This document shows, in pieces, positions 34,544-46,600 of a DNA stretch of 64,000 bases (positions within the stretch are counted from its first letter, which is position 1; every line of letters begins with the position of its first letter). The DNA lies in NCBI GenBank assembly GCA_947462335.1, contig OX381720.1, forward strand, positions 63,261,946 to 63,325,945. The letters run 5' to 3'. Under the pieces are notes generated by a model. The model worked only from the letters and a program-made list of their open reading frames with translations. It did no database searches and was not told the DNA's origin. Made by a program: the position numbers and the translations under genes. Origin of the DNA: Harmothoe impar. Taxonomy: Eukaryota > Annelida > Polychaeta > Phyllodocida > Polynoidae.

Positions 34544-34694
34544 TCTAAGGCAGAGGGCACAGCACACCAAATTGGTATTCATTCCTGGCCAAATTAAGCA
34601 TTACTTTCGCAACTTTGGGATGTACACCAAGATAATAACAATTATAGACAAGAAGCTGTAGAGAACAATCTGGTAACATATCAAAGAGCAGTTG

Positions 34695-34748
34695 AGTGAG
34701 TAATGGATGTTTAACGCCATTTCGACAACTAAGGTCATATTCATGGCG
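34695..34748 (-). mobile_element. 54-bp retrotransposon tail with target-site duplication
   Basis: gagtgagtaatggatgttta through ttcatggcgag is the terminal piece of the 3' tail of the 29-32 kb retrotransposon family. It is flanked by atatcaaagagcagttg and ataccaaagagcagttg, a 17-bp target-site duplication with one difference. It interrupts one copy of the terminal-exon repeat. Confidence 0.85.
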
Positions 34749-34749
34749 A

Positions 34750-35771
34750 GATACCAAAGAGCAGTTGACTTTGTGAAGAATGACTAATAAACGCTATACA
34801 CCTGAACAAAAGAATGACGGACTATGATAACCTTAAAAGGCACCTTGACATAGATAAAATTACAATTTTTACATTTTCTTTGACAATTATTACCATGGAC
34901 ATAGACACAAAGAAGAGACAAAAGTGACAAGTTCGCTTCTCCTACGCTATTGGTACTTAATATTGTCTATATGACGTTTTTGATAGCTCATAAGTCTCTG
35001 GTGTTGGACTTCCTAACTGCCACCCGGTCCCGTCAGAGGAGAAGAGGAAGGCATCAGTCCCCAATGTGGTCACCCATCCGGACCAGGAGCGCGACTGCTC
35101 GCTGTGCACGGGGTGGGGGTGTTTAACTCTAAGGCAGAGGGCACAGCACACCAAATTGGGATTCATTCCTGGCCAAATTGAGCATTACTTTCGCAACTTT
35201 GGGATGTACACCAAGATAATAACAATGCTAGACCAGAAGCTGTAGAAAACGATCTGGCAACATACCAAAGAGCAGTTGACTTTGTGAAGAATGACTAATA
35301 AACGCTATACACCTGAACAAAAGAATGACGGACTATGATAACCTTAAAAGGCACCTTGACATAGATAAAATTACAATTTTTACATTTTCTTTGACAATTA
35401 TTACCATGGACATAGACACAAAGAAGAGACAAAAGTGACAAGTTCGCTTCTCCTACGCTATTGGTACTTAATATTGTCTATATGACGTTTTTGATAGCTC
35501 ATAAGTCTCTGGTGTTGGACTTCCTAACTGCCACCCGGTCCCGTCAGAGGAGAAGAGGAAGGCATCAGTCCCCAATGTGGTCACCCATCCGGACCAGGAG
35601 CGCGACTGCTCGCTGTGCACGGGGTGGGGGTGTTTAACTCTAAGGCAGAGGGCACAGCACACCAAATTGGGATTCATTCCTGGCCAAATTGAGCATTACT
35701 TTCGCAACTTTGGGATGTACACCAAGATAATAACAATGCTAGACCAGAAGCTGTAGAAAACGATCTGGCAA
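34750..35771 (+). repeat. 511-bp tandem duplication
   Basis: 34750-35260 and 35261-35771 appear identical over nearly all their length. Each unit carries the short terminal exon, an AATAAA overlapping its stop (gactaataaacg), and the Arg/Ser-rich exon end. Related but diverged copies lie at 36760-36960 and 37100-37520. Confidence 0.9.
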
Positions 35772-36302
35772 CATACCAAAGAGCAGTTGACTTTGTGAAG
35801 AATGACTAATAAACGCTATACACCTGAACAAAAAAATGACGGACTATGATAACCTTAAAAGGCACCTTGACCTAGATAAAATAACAATTTTTACAATTTC
35901 TTTGACAATTGTTACCATGGATATAGACACAAAGAAGAAACAAAAGTGACAAGTTCGCGTCTCCTACGCTATTGGTACTTAATATTGACGTTTTTGATAG
36001 ACTAGACAGAAAGAACAGACAATTTCGCTTCTGATAATTCTATTTTTAGAAAAGTTGATGATAGTTTTTGAACATTTGTAAAGTGTGACTGACAAATATG
36101 TAAATAGAACCTCAAAATCCTGCATTCTAATATATGCCTTTTGAAAGATTGTGAATCTCCTGCTATGAAATGTTTGCAATATCCACCTATAACATAAGTA
36201 CTATCCGCACAGAATCATGACACACTGATCTGTTTCCTCTCTCTGAATTCCCCTTATGTTCAATAATGAGGTCACCAATTGCTTTTCTCTCAATTCATTC
36301 AG

Positions 36303-36381
36303 GGTTCCTACCTTTCATTTGAAAATAAGTGTTTCCACGTCACGAGTACAGATCACTTCTCCCTGCTCCGGGAAGACTTAG
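36303..36381 (+). CDS. Candidate exon, 79 nt
   Basis: Acceptor ttctctcaattcattcag, donor GTAAGT, open frame GSYLSFENKCFHVTSTDHFS then LLREDL. Both splice sites are strong. Family not recognised. Confidence 0.5.
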
Positions 36382-36544
36382 GTAAGTTGAGGAAATTTTT
36401 TTTCTGCGTTTAAAGACACCTCAAAGAGGGGGGGGGGGGGGGCAGGGGAGGAGTTTTTTTCATATTTACCTCACTACCCCCCTCATAAGTAAAACATGCA
36501 TAATCCATGCTGTTCATTTATTCCTTTCCTCTCATTTTATTCAG

Positions 36545-36581
36545 GGCACGTTCCTGAAATTTGTCAAGAACAAATTTGAAA
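36545..36581 (+). CDS. Candidate exon, 37 nt
   Basis: Acceptor ctctcattttattcag, donor GTAAGT, open frame GTFLKFVKNKFE. It follows the 79-nt candidate by 163 nt and may belong to the same transcript. Confidence 0.45.
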
Positions 36582-37029
36582 GTAAGTTGAGAAAATATCT
36601 TTTACAATTGTTACCATGGATATAGACACAAAGAACAGACAAAAGTGACCAGTTCACTTCTGATACTTTTATTTTTTAGAAAAGTTGATGATCGTTTTTG
36701 ATCACCAATCCAAACCCGACGCATGACTGCCGGCTGTGGGCGGGATGGGGCACAGCACACCAAATTGGTATTCATTCCTGGCCAAGTTGAGCATTAATTT
36801 CGCAACTTTGGGATGTACATCAAGATAATAACAATGCCGGACTAGAAGCTGTAGAGAACGATCTGGCAACATATCAAAGAGCAGTTGACTTTGTGAAATT
36901 TGACTGTAATAAACGCTATACACATGAACAAAAGAATGACGGACAATGATAACCTTAAAAGGCACCTTGACCTAGATGAAATTACAATTTTTACATTTTT
37001 AAACCCGTATTCTTGGAGTGGAATACCAT

Positions 37030-37300
37030 ACTCACTCCACCAAATTCACAGTTCCCCACAGACATTGAGGGCCTGGAAAATGACAAAACTTGCCCTCCCC
37101 CCCACAAAAGTTGGGTTTCACAATATTAATCCGACATATGTTCCACTTCCAGTTTCTAAGTCTCAGGTGCTAGACGTCCTAGCTGCCAGCCGGTCCCGTC
37201 AGAGGAGAAGAGGAAGGCATCAGTCCCCAATGGGGTCACCCATCCGGACCAGGAGTGTGACTGCTCGCTGTGGGCGGGGTGGGGGTGTTCAACTCTATAA
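37030..37300 (+). pseudogene. Duplicated exon fragment, copy 2
   Basis: Same arrangement as 34270-34543: the TPPNSQF...GLEND segment is frame-disrupted at its start here (PQTLRAWKMTKLALPP), then TKVGFHNINPTYVPL and the Arg/Ser-rich end. Confidence 0.5.
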
Positions 37301-38028
37301 AGGCAGAGGACACAGCACACCAAATTGGTATTCATTCCTGGCCAAATTGAGCATTACTTTCGCAACTTTGGGATGTATACCAAGATAAAAACAATGCTAG
37401 ACCAGACGCTGTAGAGAACGATCTGGCAACATATCAAAGAGCAGTTGACTTTGTGAAGAATGACTAATAAACGCTATACACCTGAACAAAAAAATGACAG
37501 ACTATAATAACCTTAAAAAGCACCTTGACCTCGATAAAATTACAATTTTTACAATTTCTTTGACAATTGTTACCATGGATATAGACACAAAGAAGAGACA
37601 AAAGTGACAAGTTCACTTCTCCTACGCTATTGGTACTAAATATTGACGTTTTTGATAGGCTAGACAGAAAGAACAGACAATTTCGCTTCTGATACTTCTA
37701 TTTTTAGAAAAGTTGATGATAGTTTTTGAACACTTGTAAAGTGTGACGGACAAATATGTAAATAGAACCTCAAAATCCTGCATTCTAATACATGCTTTTT
37801 GAAAGAGTGTGAATCTCCTGCTATGAAATGTTTGCAATATTCACCAATGGCATTTCATTTTTGTGTAAGATGTAACCACACCTATTAATTCAATCCCACT
37901 TCACATCACATCCCTCCCTGATTACTTCTTTTGAAGTCTGACTCACCCTGGTTTCATATCGTTTCACGCTCCACATTCTTCTCTCCCCCATTCCATCTCT
38001 AAATAAACCGTTTATCTATTTTCTCCAG

Positions 38029-38111
38029 ACCACTGCCCTTCTTGTGACGAGCCGCATGGCAAGTGGCAGGTGGAGCAGTCCACTCACTTACGCATTTATG
38101 TAACTGTATAG
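38029..38111 (+). CDS. Candidate terminal exon with CxxC
   Basis: Acceptor tatctattttctccag precedes an open frame HCPSCDEPHGKWQVEQSTHL then RIYVTV and TAG. The duplicated sequences at about 37890-37965 and 38150-38215 on either side (tgattacttcttttgaagtc) show local duplication. Confidence 0.4.
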
Positions 38112-38537
38112 TTAGTCCCTGTACTTGTATTACCGGGGCTGATGCCTGGCACACTTCACATGCCTCCCTGATTACTTCTTTTGAAGTCTGACTCCCCCTG
38201 GTTTCATATCCCTTCAGGTAAACACTACTACAGTTATTTTATGGCTGCATTTAATCAATTCAAGAGGCCTTCTGCTGACCGGTAGGTTGAGAAAATAAAC
38301 TGTATTGGCAGCCCGTGCCCCACAGATCTGCATAGTATGGTGGTAGAAAGGACATGGTACAGCACAGTTGTTAGACCAGGTCAACACCCACCTGGCCAGC
38401 GAGAAGCCTCGGAGGAATAAAAGCCATTCATCACTGACCTACAGATGGTCATTCAATTGTTAGACCAGCTCCAGAAACCCCTGGCTGGGGAGAAGCCAAG
38501 GAAGAAGTACACTTCTTCCCTGACATACAGATGGTCA

Positions 38538-38670
38538 TTCAAGTAAGTAAGTAAGTAAGTAATGGATGTTGAACGCCATTTCGACAACTAAGGTCATATT
38601 CATGGCCAGAAACTTAAATTAGAAAACAAATTGGTTCAATGGAAAATTCAATTCTTGATACATACTGTTG
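38538..38670 (-). mobile_element. Retrotransposon 3' tail fragment
   Basis: (aagt)n then aatggatgttgaacgccatt, acaactaaggtcatattcat and ttcaatggaaaattcaattc, as in the 29 kb element's 3' UTR. Confidence 0.75.
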
Positions 38671-39155
38671 ACACAAAGAACAGACAAAAGTGACAATTTT
38701 GCTTCTCCTACGTAATTGGCACATAATATTGACGTTTCTGATATGCAAGACAGAAAGAACCGACAATTTCGCTTCTGAAACTTTTATTTTTAGAAAAGTT
38801 GATGATAGTGAAACTTTACAAATGTTCAAAAACTGTTTTCATATTTACCGCACTCCCCCTCATAAGCAAACCTTGCATAATCCATGGGAACTATTGAAAT
38901 TAAGAGAAGACAGGACAGCTTAGAGTGATTTTTGTTAATAATGTGGCTCTGCATTGACAAGGGAATGAGACTTAGAACAGAAAAAAGAAGAGAATTCTTG
39001 TTTTAATGTGTATTGATACACAGTGAACAATTTTTATAGAATAATTGCTCCCCAGGTTTTAAGAGTCTATTCCCATACGACCTCTGATTTCACCACCAAC
39101 CCCACCTTTATGATTAAATCACCCTCTCTGGGCCACGGTCCTTGTTTTGTTTTAG

Positions 39156-39541
39156 AACACTACCTACTACACAGTCTCCCTTAACACCTGATGGGGCCTT
39201 GAGGGCAAAACCTGTATTCTTGGAGTGGAATACCATACTCACTCCACCAAATTCACAGTTCCCCACAGACATTGAGGGCCTGGAAAATGACAAAACTCGC
39301 CCTCCCCCCACAAAAGTTGGGTTTCACAATATTAATCCGACACATGTTCCACTTGCAGCTGATTTTACGTACCCCGTCCTGGAGGTGAGGAATGAAGTAC
39401 CCTTCAGGTCGAGAAGACGAGCGAGGTCCCCAGTTGTGGAGGCGCCAGGAGTGGGGGTGTTTATAGACGTACCACCAAAAAGGATAGACGGTAGGCCGTC
39501 AAGTGGACACTCCTCCCCACGTGCCCACCACCACTGCCTGG
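39156..39541 (+). CDS. Candidate coding exon, 386 nt, unknown protein
   Basis: The acceptor cttgttttgttttag and a perfect GTAAGT donor bracket an exon open throughout: TLPTTQSPLTPDGALRAKPV, then FLEWNTILTPPNSQFPTDIE, TKVGFHNINPTHVPL, a basic patch SRRRARSPVV and HHHCLG. It is the best-preserved member of the duplicated fragments at 34.3 and 37.1 kb, so it is probably the parent exon of a real host gene. Short, Pro-rich segments of this type occur in ciliary microtubule-associated proteins, but I cannot assign it. Confidence 0.6.
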
Positions 39542-40969
39542 GTAAGTACTATTGCTGAATTTGGCTTCTAACAGAAAGCTATATTCAGTCTCATGGGAGA
39601 GGGAGGATAGGTTAAGGCATTGGTAAAAATGCATTGGCAACTACAAGCCCATTATGCTGTGAAGTGGTAACAAAATGGTGTGACAGCAGCTGTGTCATAC
39701 ATGCCGCAACCAAAGCGTCTCCCCACAGGTATGGTTACCACCAAAGACCTCACGGAGCCAGTTTGAACACTTGAACCAGCCCCTTTGGGGTCTGGGGGTG
39801 GCCTACACGACCCCCCACCCCACCCACACACCCCTCCCCGTGCCAGCAAGCTGGAACGGGGCTAAGCGCGGGTAGGACTGTCATTGATACCCCGCAAATC
39901 GATATATCGACATTTCCGTAATTACGATTATCGCATTGACAAAAGCATCATATTGATACAATATTAGATCCATAGATTGTCCATGAATTCACCTTCCCAA
40001 AACTGAAAGAATTTTGTAGAAATTCCAAATAGAACTAACCTATTTATAAGTTTTAGGGGAATTTACACCCGAATGTTAATCAAAATTAATTTTGATGACC
40101 AATCAATCACATCCAATTGCATACAGCAGTTCTAAACTTAGCCCATATGCCACATGTATAGTACAGAACCCCAACACTTGATATAGTATAGCTACAAACT
40201 TTAATAAACAACTGAAAACATTATTTTCAAGCATATTTTTAACCATTGATCACAGATCCAAATAAATCGATATAATCGAGAAATCGAGACCAAAATAGTG
40301 ATAATCGGAATCGAAATAAATTGGATACCAATGACACTCCTAACCGCGCTTACAACACAGGCGGGCGTCCGTCTGTCCCAGATAGCGCTTGGCGATGTTG
40401 TCATGGAGATGCGTCCCTATCAACCACCAGTCACTCTCCTAACAGATTCTTATGGACTTTAGGCTTCATTTTCTCAATTATTTGAATGTTTTATAATCTT
40501 ATGCTCATAGGGGAATATTAAAAGGTCATTTACTATGTTATCCCGTTGTATTTGATCACCAGTATTTAATAGAAAGTTATTTCAGTGCCATTTTCTTGCA
40601 AAAAAAAATGGCGGAATTTCTTTTATGATTATGTCTCTTGTTGCTAAATTCAATGTGCGAGAGTATTTCTAATATTCATGCTGCTTTTCTCTAATGTACG
40701 ATGGAATATTAAGAATTATTCTCATTTGGAGAGGGATTTTTGCATATAAAGAACTTTTAATTGAAATTAAATCGGGAAGCAAAACCGAGTTAACTTTGAG
40801 TATAAAATATACAGCAGTCCAACATTATAGCACTCCAATGCACTATATGGATATATATCTAAAACTGGACATCGACATCCATGTAACAGAAAGCTATATT
40901 TATTAGAAGTAGAAATCCATGAATATCTATATGAAGGAGAACACCATGTTCATGCCTATATGTCTGTGT
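39542..40969. other. No gene seen
   Basis: AT-rich sequence with a region of gatatatcgac / aatcgatataatcgag motifs at 39895-40325. No exon supported. Confidence 0.4.
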
Positions 40970-42045
40970 GTATGTTCATTTCGAAATTCAAGATTGCAAC
41001 CATTGATTGAATGCCACCATGCTTTCAATGTAATCTCGAATTGCAGTTGCAGTAGTTTGATACTAATAAAAAAGAATCTATTCTATTTTTCTTTCATGAA
41101 CAGTTGGCATCCCATAGATTCAAGATGGCTATCACTTATTGAATGTCCCAATGCTTGAAATGCAATCTTGACTTGTAGTTGCATTAATTTGATACTATCA
41201 AAAAAACAAATCCTATTTGATTTTTCCTTCATTCAACCCATTCAAGATGGCTACCATTTACTAAATGCCACAATGCTTTCAGTGCAATGAAGAATTGTAG
41301 TTGCATTAATTTGATATCTATATAAGAACATTTCTATTTGATACCTTTTTCAAACACAGTTGGCACCCCATAGGTTTAGGATGGCCACCATTCATTGAAT
41401 GCCACAATGCTTTAAATGCAATCTTGAGATGTAGTTGCATTAATTTTAAACTGTTAAAAACATCCAATTTAGTTGTTTTTTTCATGAAGAGTTGGCACCC
41501 CATAGGTTCAAGATGGCCACCAATCATTGAATGCCATAATGCTTAAATGCAATCTTGAGTTGCTGTTGCATTAATTTGATTCTTAAAAAAAACCTTTCTT
41601 TTTTTTCTTTCATGAACAGTTGGCACCCCATACATTCAAGGTGACTACCAGTCATTGCATGCCACAATGCTTTAAGTGCAATCACAAATTGTAGTTGCAT
41701 TAATCTGATACTAATAAAAAAACTAATTCTATTCTTTTTTTTATTTATGAACAGTTGGCACCCCATATATTTAAGATGACTACCATTCATTGAATGCCCC
41801 GATGCTTGAAATGCAATCTCGAATTGTAGTTGCATCAATTTAATGCTAATAAAAAACAAATTCTTATCAATTTTTCTTTCATGAATATTTGGCACCCCAT
41901 AAGGTGGCCACCATTCATATTAATGCAAATAGAATGCTTTAAGTGCTGTCACGACTTGTAGTTGCATTAATCTGATACTAAAAAAAAAAAAATCTATTTG
42001 AATTTTCTTTCATGAACAGTTGGCACCCCATAAATTAAAAATGCA
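40970..42045 (+). repeat. Degenerate 130-bp tandem repeat
   Basis: About eight copies, spaced 128-135 bp, anchored on agttggcaccccatag (41101, 41358, 41489, 41618, 41753, 41887, 42017), each with caagatggc(t/c)accat and tagttgcattaatttgatac. Copies are 70-85% alike. The reverse-strand ORFs through it are artefacts. Confidence 0.85.
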
Positions 42046-43369
42046 CCCAGCACCCAGGTCAACAGCTATATACAGACACGTGTACCTCCCCTGCCTGTTC
42101 TCCTTCAATGCACAGTGAAGAGGGTGGGAGGGGGTGACCCTCAACAGTGCATAAACACTTTGATTGGATGACAATGCAGTTTTTATATTACAACCTAAAT
42201 TTGTGCAACGAAAATCATCAAGAAATACTAAGTATTTTTTCCAAAGAATAGCTTTTCTAGAATGGCTCGGTATTCAGGAATCCTACTGCGAATAAAAAAA
42301 TGTCAAATTCTAATTCTAAATACCTGAAAATTGAGAAATGCTGGCGTTCACGGGTTATGTAGGAAATGTACTAAAAACAGCAAAAAAGGGCAACAAAACC
42401 CTAATTTTCTCAAAAACTGTTCAGTAGGATTTTTTCTAACTGAGGTTCCACTGTTTTCTACCCTCATATTACACATTGGCATAGAGAATATATTGACACC
42501 TAGTCAGGATTTTGCGCTAGGGGCAATCTGTGAGGCGAAAAACAGCCAAAATGAGCCACTGGTCTGAAGTATAAAACTGGGCATCGATCACTATAGAGCT
42601 ACAAAGAGACAGAGAATCGATGTCCAGTAATTACATAATTTCATGTAGCCTCTTGGCTTATCTGTTCCCGGCAAGCACTCAAGCCTTTCTCAATGGGATG
42701 ATTCGCTGGTGTCAAATAATGCTGTTTTATATATAGGGGAATAAAGTATAATTGATCTTGAACAGCGTCATGATGATATTGTTTTGTGTGTGAGGGGGTC
42801 GTCTTAAAGGAGGGGTTTTACGGTATATAAAATCTTCAATTATGTAAGAAAACTGCATATTGTTGTTACCTTTTATTTACATGACTCTGTAACATATACA
42901 TAAATCACATATACATAAATCACACCATACATGGAATCCTATCGGTTATAGATTAACGTCCCAGCGTATATAGACCCAGTGGGACTTCTCAGATTTGATT
43001 GGACAATATGTCCTTTCCTTTCTCATTTAGATGTTGCGCATAAGTGTGTGGGTGCGTGTGCGCGTGCATGTGTTTGTGAGTCTGCTTGTAACAGTGGGAC
43101 GCGGCTCGTAGCAGTGAGATACTGCTCGTGGCATCGGGCCCCACTTTATTGTGCTGCCTCACACAGGTGCTGTGCCACAGACTGTAGACACATCATCCGG
43201 CCAGTCACATTATCCTGACAGACACAGATACTTCATGTTCCATATCTGCGCGCCTGACCAATATGGGTGAGGTCACACCGCACGCCATCCCAAAGGAATA
43301 AAAATCACAAGTGTCGTTTAGCAGTAAGCATCATATTGGTAAATCATTCATCAATCTAGTCAGCACCAG
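42046..43369. other. Dispersed-repeat DNA, no gene
   Basis: 42950-43230 resembles 45640-45810 (aacgtcc... tgggactt... tcctttcctttctcat... gtgtgtgggtg), a dispersed molluscan-type repeat. A minus-strand AATAAA at about 43144-43150 could end the DHRS11 transcript. Confidence 0.45.
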
Positions 43370-43445
43370 TGAGTGAGTGAGCCATTCCGACAGCTAGGGT
43401 CATATTCACGGCCAGAAAACTACATTAGAGAACCATTTGTTCTAG
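43370..43445 (-). mobile_element. Diverged retrotransposon 3' tail
   Basis: gtgagtgagtgagccattcc, gctagggtcatattcacggc and an aaaactacattagag tract match the family tail at low identity. It lies in the probable 3' flank of DHRS11. Confidence 0.6.
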
Positions 43446-43621
43446 GAACCAGTGTGGTTGTTGGTTCAATGAGGGTGACGCGATGGTGGGGGGCAAACAT
43501 CATGGTAGGTCAAATGGTGTCTTTTGTGTGTAACAAGCCTGGCTTGAGTTGTACACAGAATGTCTATAGATGTCGGATATAACCACTCTGTATTGGCTTT
43601 TCCTCCCATGGATAAATGCCA

Positions 43622-43654
43622 TCAGTTTGTTGGCCTTACAATGATGTCTTGTAT
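43622..43654 (-). CDS. DHRS11: DHRS11 exon 7 (terminal)
   Basis: The acceptor tttcttgttttgtag is followed by [10 protein letters not shown] and TGA. It is too short to detect alone; the match to the human ending (IGDIQMRPTEQ) and phase 0 join to exon 6 identify it. Confidence 0.85.
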   Translation of the reverse strand: MQDIIVRPTN

Positions 43655-46600
43655 CTACAAAACAAGAAACAGGAGCCACTCTTTACACATGTACATTTCA
43701 TTTTGTCGCAGCCTTTTATTATGCTTTCCAATGAGGAAATTATCTAATTTTGAAATCCCTTCATTAAGATTCCTCCCTGAGACTAGATATAAGTAACCAG
43801 TAAGAAATCATTTATGGTGAGTAGTTTAAACATCTGGTGCGTCCTTTCTGTGAAAACCTGACTTAAAGCTTTTCACTCATTTTGGACAGGTTTGAATACT
43901 GCTTGTCCATAGCAGTGATTGGACCTATCAATGATTGAATCTATGAGATGAATGACAATCTATACGATAAGGGGAAACAGCTGCTGCAGTACATCCCCCT
44001 ACCCCGGCCCCCTACTCTTTAAGAAGGCAGAGATCCCACTCAGTCATCTTACAATTTGGTCAATTTTCTGTAGAATATTGACATTTAATACGGAAATTCT
44101 AGCCAAAAAGTAGGAATTCCTACAAAAGTAGGAAAAGTGGTATCTCTGAGAAGGATAGCAAGCCAATCTAATGTGCTGTAATATACATCATGCCCCCAAT
44201 ATGACACCTGACTGCACGCCTACCTGAAATATACATCATACCCCCAATATGACACCTGACTGCACGCCTACCTGACATATACATCATACCCCAATATGAC
44301 ACCAGACTGCCTACCTGAAATATACATCATGCCCCCAATATGACACCAGACTGCCTACCTGAAATATACATCATACCCCCAATATGACACCTGACTGCAC
44401 GCCTACCTGACATATACATCATACCCCAATATGACACCAGACTGCCTACCTGACATATACATCATACCCCAATATGACACCAGACTGCCTACCTGAAATA
44501 TACATCATACCCCCAATATGACACCAGACTGCCTACCTGAAATATACATCATGCCCCCAATATGACACCAGACTGCCTACCTGAAATATACATCATACCC
44601 CCAATATGACACCTGACTGCACGCCTACCTGACATATACATCATACCCCAATATGACACCAGACTGCCTACCTGACATATACATCATACCCCAATATGAC
44701 ACCAGACTGCCTACCTGAAATATACATCATGCCCCCAATATGACACCAGACTGCCTACCTGAAATATACATCATGCCCCCAATATGACACCAGACTGCAC
44801 GCCTACCTGAAATATACATCATACCCCCAATATGACACCAGACTGCACGCCTACCTGAAATATACATCATGCCCCCAATATGACACCAGACTGCACGCCT
44901 ACCTGACATATACATCATACCCCCAATATGACACCAGACTGTATGCCTACCTGAAATATACATCATACCCCCAATATGACACCAGACTGCACGCCTACCT
45001 GAAATATACATCATACCCCCAATATGACACCAGACTGTATGCCTACCTGAAATATACATCATACCCCCAATATGACACCAGGCTGCATGCCTACCTGAAA
45101 TATACATCATACCCCCAATATGACACCAGACTGTATACCTACCTGAAATATACATCATGCCCCCAATATGACACCAGACTGTATACCTACCTGAAATATA
45201 CATCATACCCCCAATATGACACCAGGCTGCACGCCTACCTGAAATATACATCATACCCCCAATATGACACCAGACTGCCTACCTGAAATATACATCATAC
45301 CCCCAATATGACACCAGACTGCACGCCTACCTGTAATATACATCATACCTCCAATATGACACCTGACTGCATGCCTACCTGTAATATACATCATGCCCCC
45401 AATATGACACCAGACTGCATGCCTACCTGGACATGATAAGGGGCTCCCAGTGCGTGAAGGAAACAATCTGACACATCTTTCGGCGCGAGAGGCTGCAAAA
45501 GGTTTCGAAGGGACATGTGTTATAGCGTCAGCAGACAGTAAGGGTTGAGTTGTTTAATGTCTGGTGGGAACATTACTAATCCAGCTGAAGCAGGTTTGAT
45601 TTGAAATAATGTATCTTTTGTCTTTACACATACATTGATTTGTTTAACGTTCAAATATACACAGTACCCTATGGGACTGCTGAAGGACTTGGTCCTTTCT
45701 TTTCTCATCTTTAAAATGTGCATGAGTGTGTGGGTGTGTGGGCATGCATGTGCAGTGGGAAACGGCGTCACACATCCACCTCCATGACCAGACACAGACT
45801 TAAAACCAATGAACTTACATTTCCAACTGAGAGCACCTTATCAGAAGCCTTTTGTCCGCTCTTTCTGACAAAGAACTCTGTTGCGGTCAGGCTCGGACTC
45901 AGTTGCTGCAACAAAACATGTAATATTGAAGTCTTCAGTTGGAAGGTGACATTGCGAGAGAAGTTGCTTCAATTTAGATCCTAGACTAAGAAAGTGAACC
46001 CAACCTTTACCCTGAAACCTCTCTGATAAGCTTACCTCCCATTTCAGTCGATCCCCTTCTTTAAGACAATGCTATAAGCTGAATCAAGCCTAAAATTCAA
46101 GAAAAAATGTCTGCTTAATTATCAGAGAGGTTTTACAGTAATTCTGCACAGTCTTCATACAATTGTAGTTGGAAGAACATCCAGTTGGCCCTTGATAAGG
46201 CTCCAGACTGAGTTTAAGCTCTACACAAGTGGGGGATGATATTATCTGGTAATGACACAAATGGGTAGAAGACCGAACCGTCTGCAACCAACCACTAAGA
46301 TCACTGGACATACCGAAACTCTTATCTTCAGTTTGGCCTCCTTTAGTTCCTGCCTCAAACCTTCGGTCAGGGCATTCACAGCAAACTTGGTGGCAGAGTA
46401 GAAATGTGAGGTCCCTCGCTGAGAGACTTCATGGCCAGTCAGGCTAGAAGCAATCAACACACAATCACAATGTCGAATTATGTTGAATATTGTAATCATC
46501 CCAATGTTTTCATTAGAAATAGAATCAAGTCTACAAAGTTATTTTGTTTATTTGTTAAGTTTAACGTCCTATTGACAATGCAGAGGAGACTAAGTTTTAG

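Noticed and set aside
41318..41895. Minus-strand repetitive ORFs (MNGxHLxxMGCQLF)
   Set aside because: Readings of the 130-bp degenerate tandem repeat, interrupted in most units.
44727..45466. 175- and 71-codon repetitive ORFs ([13 protein letters not shown] type)
   Set aside because: They are readings of the 48-bp intronic minisatellite of DHRS11. The exon 6 frame meets a stop within the first unit.
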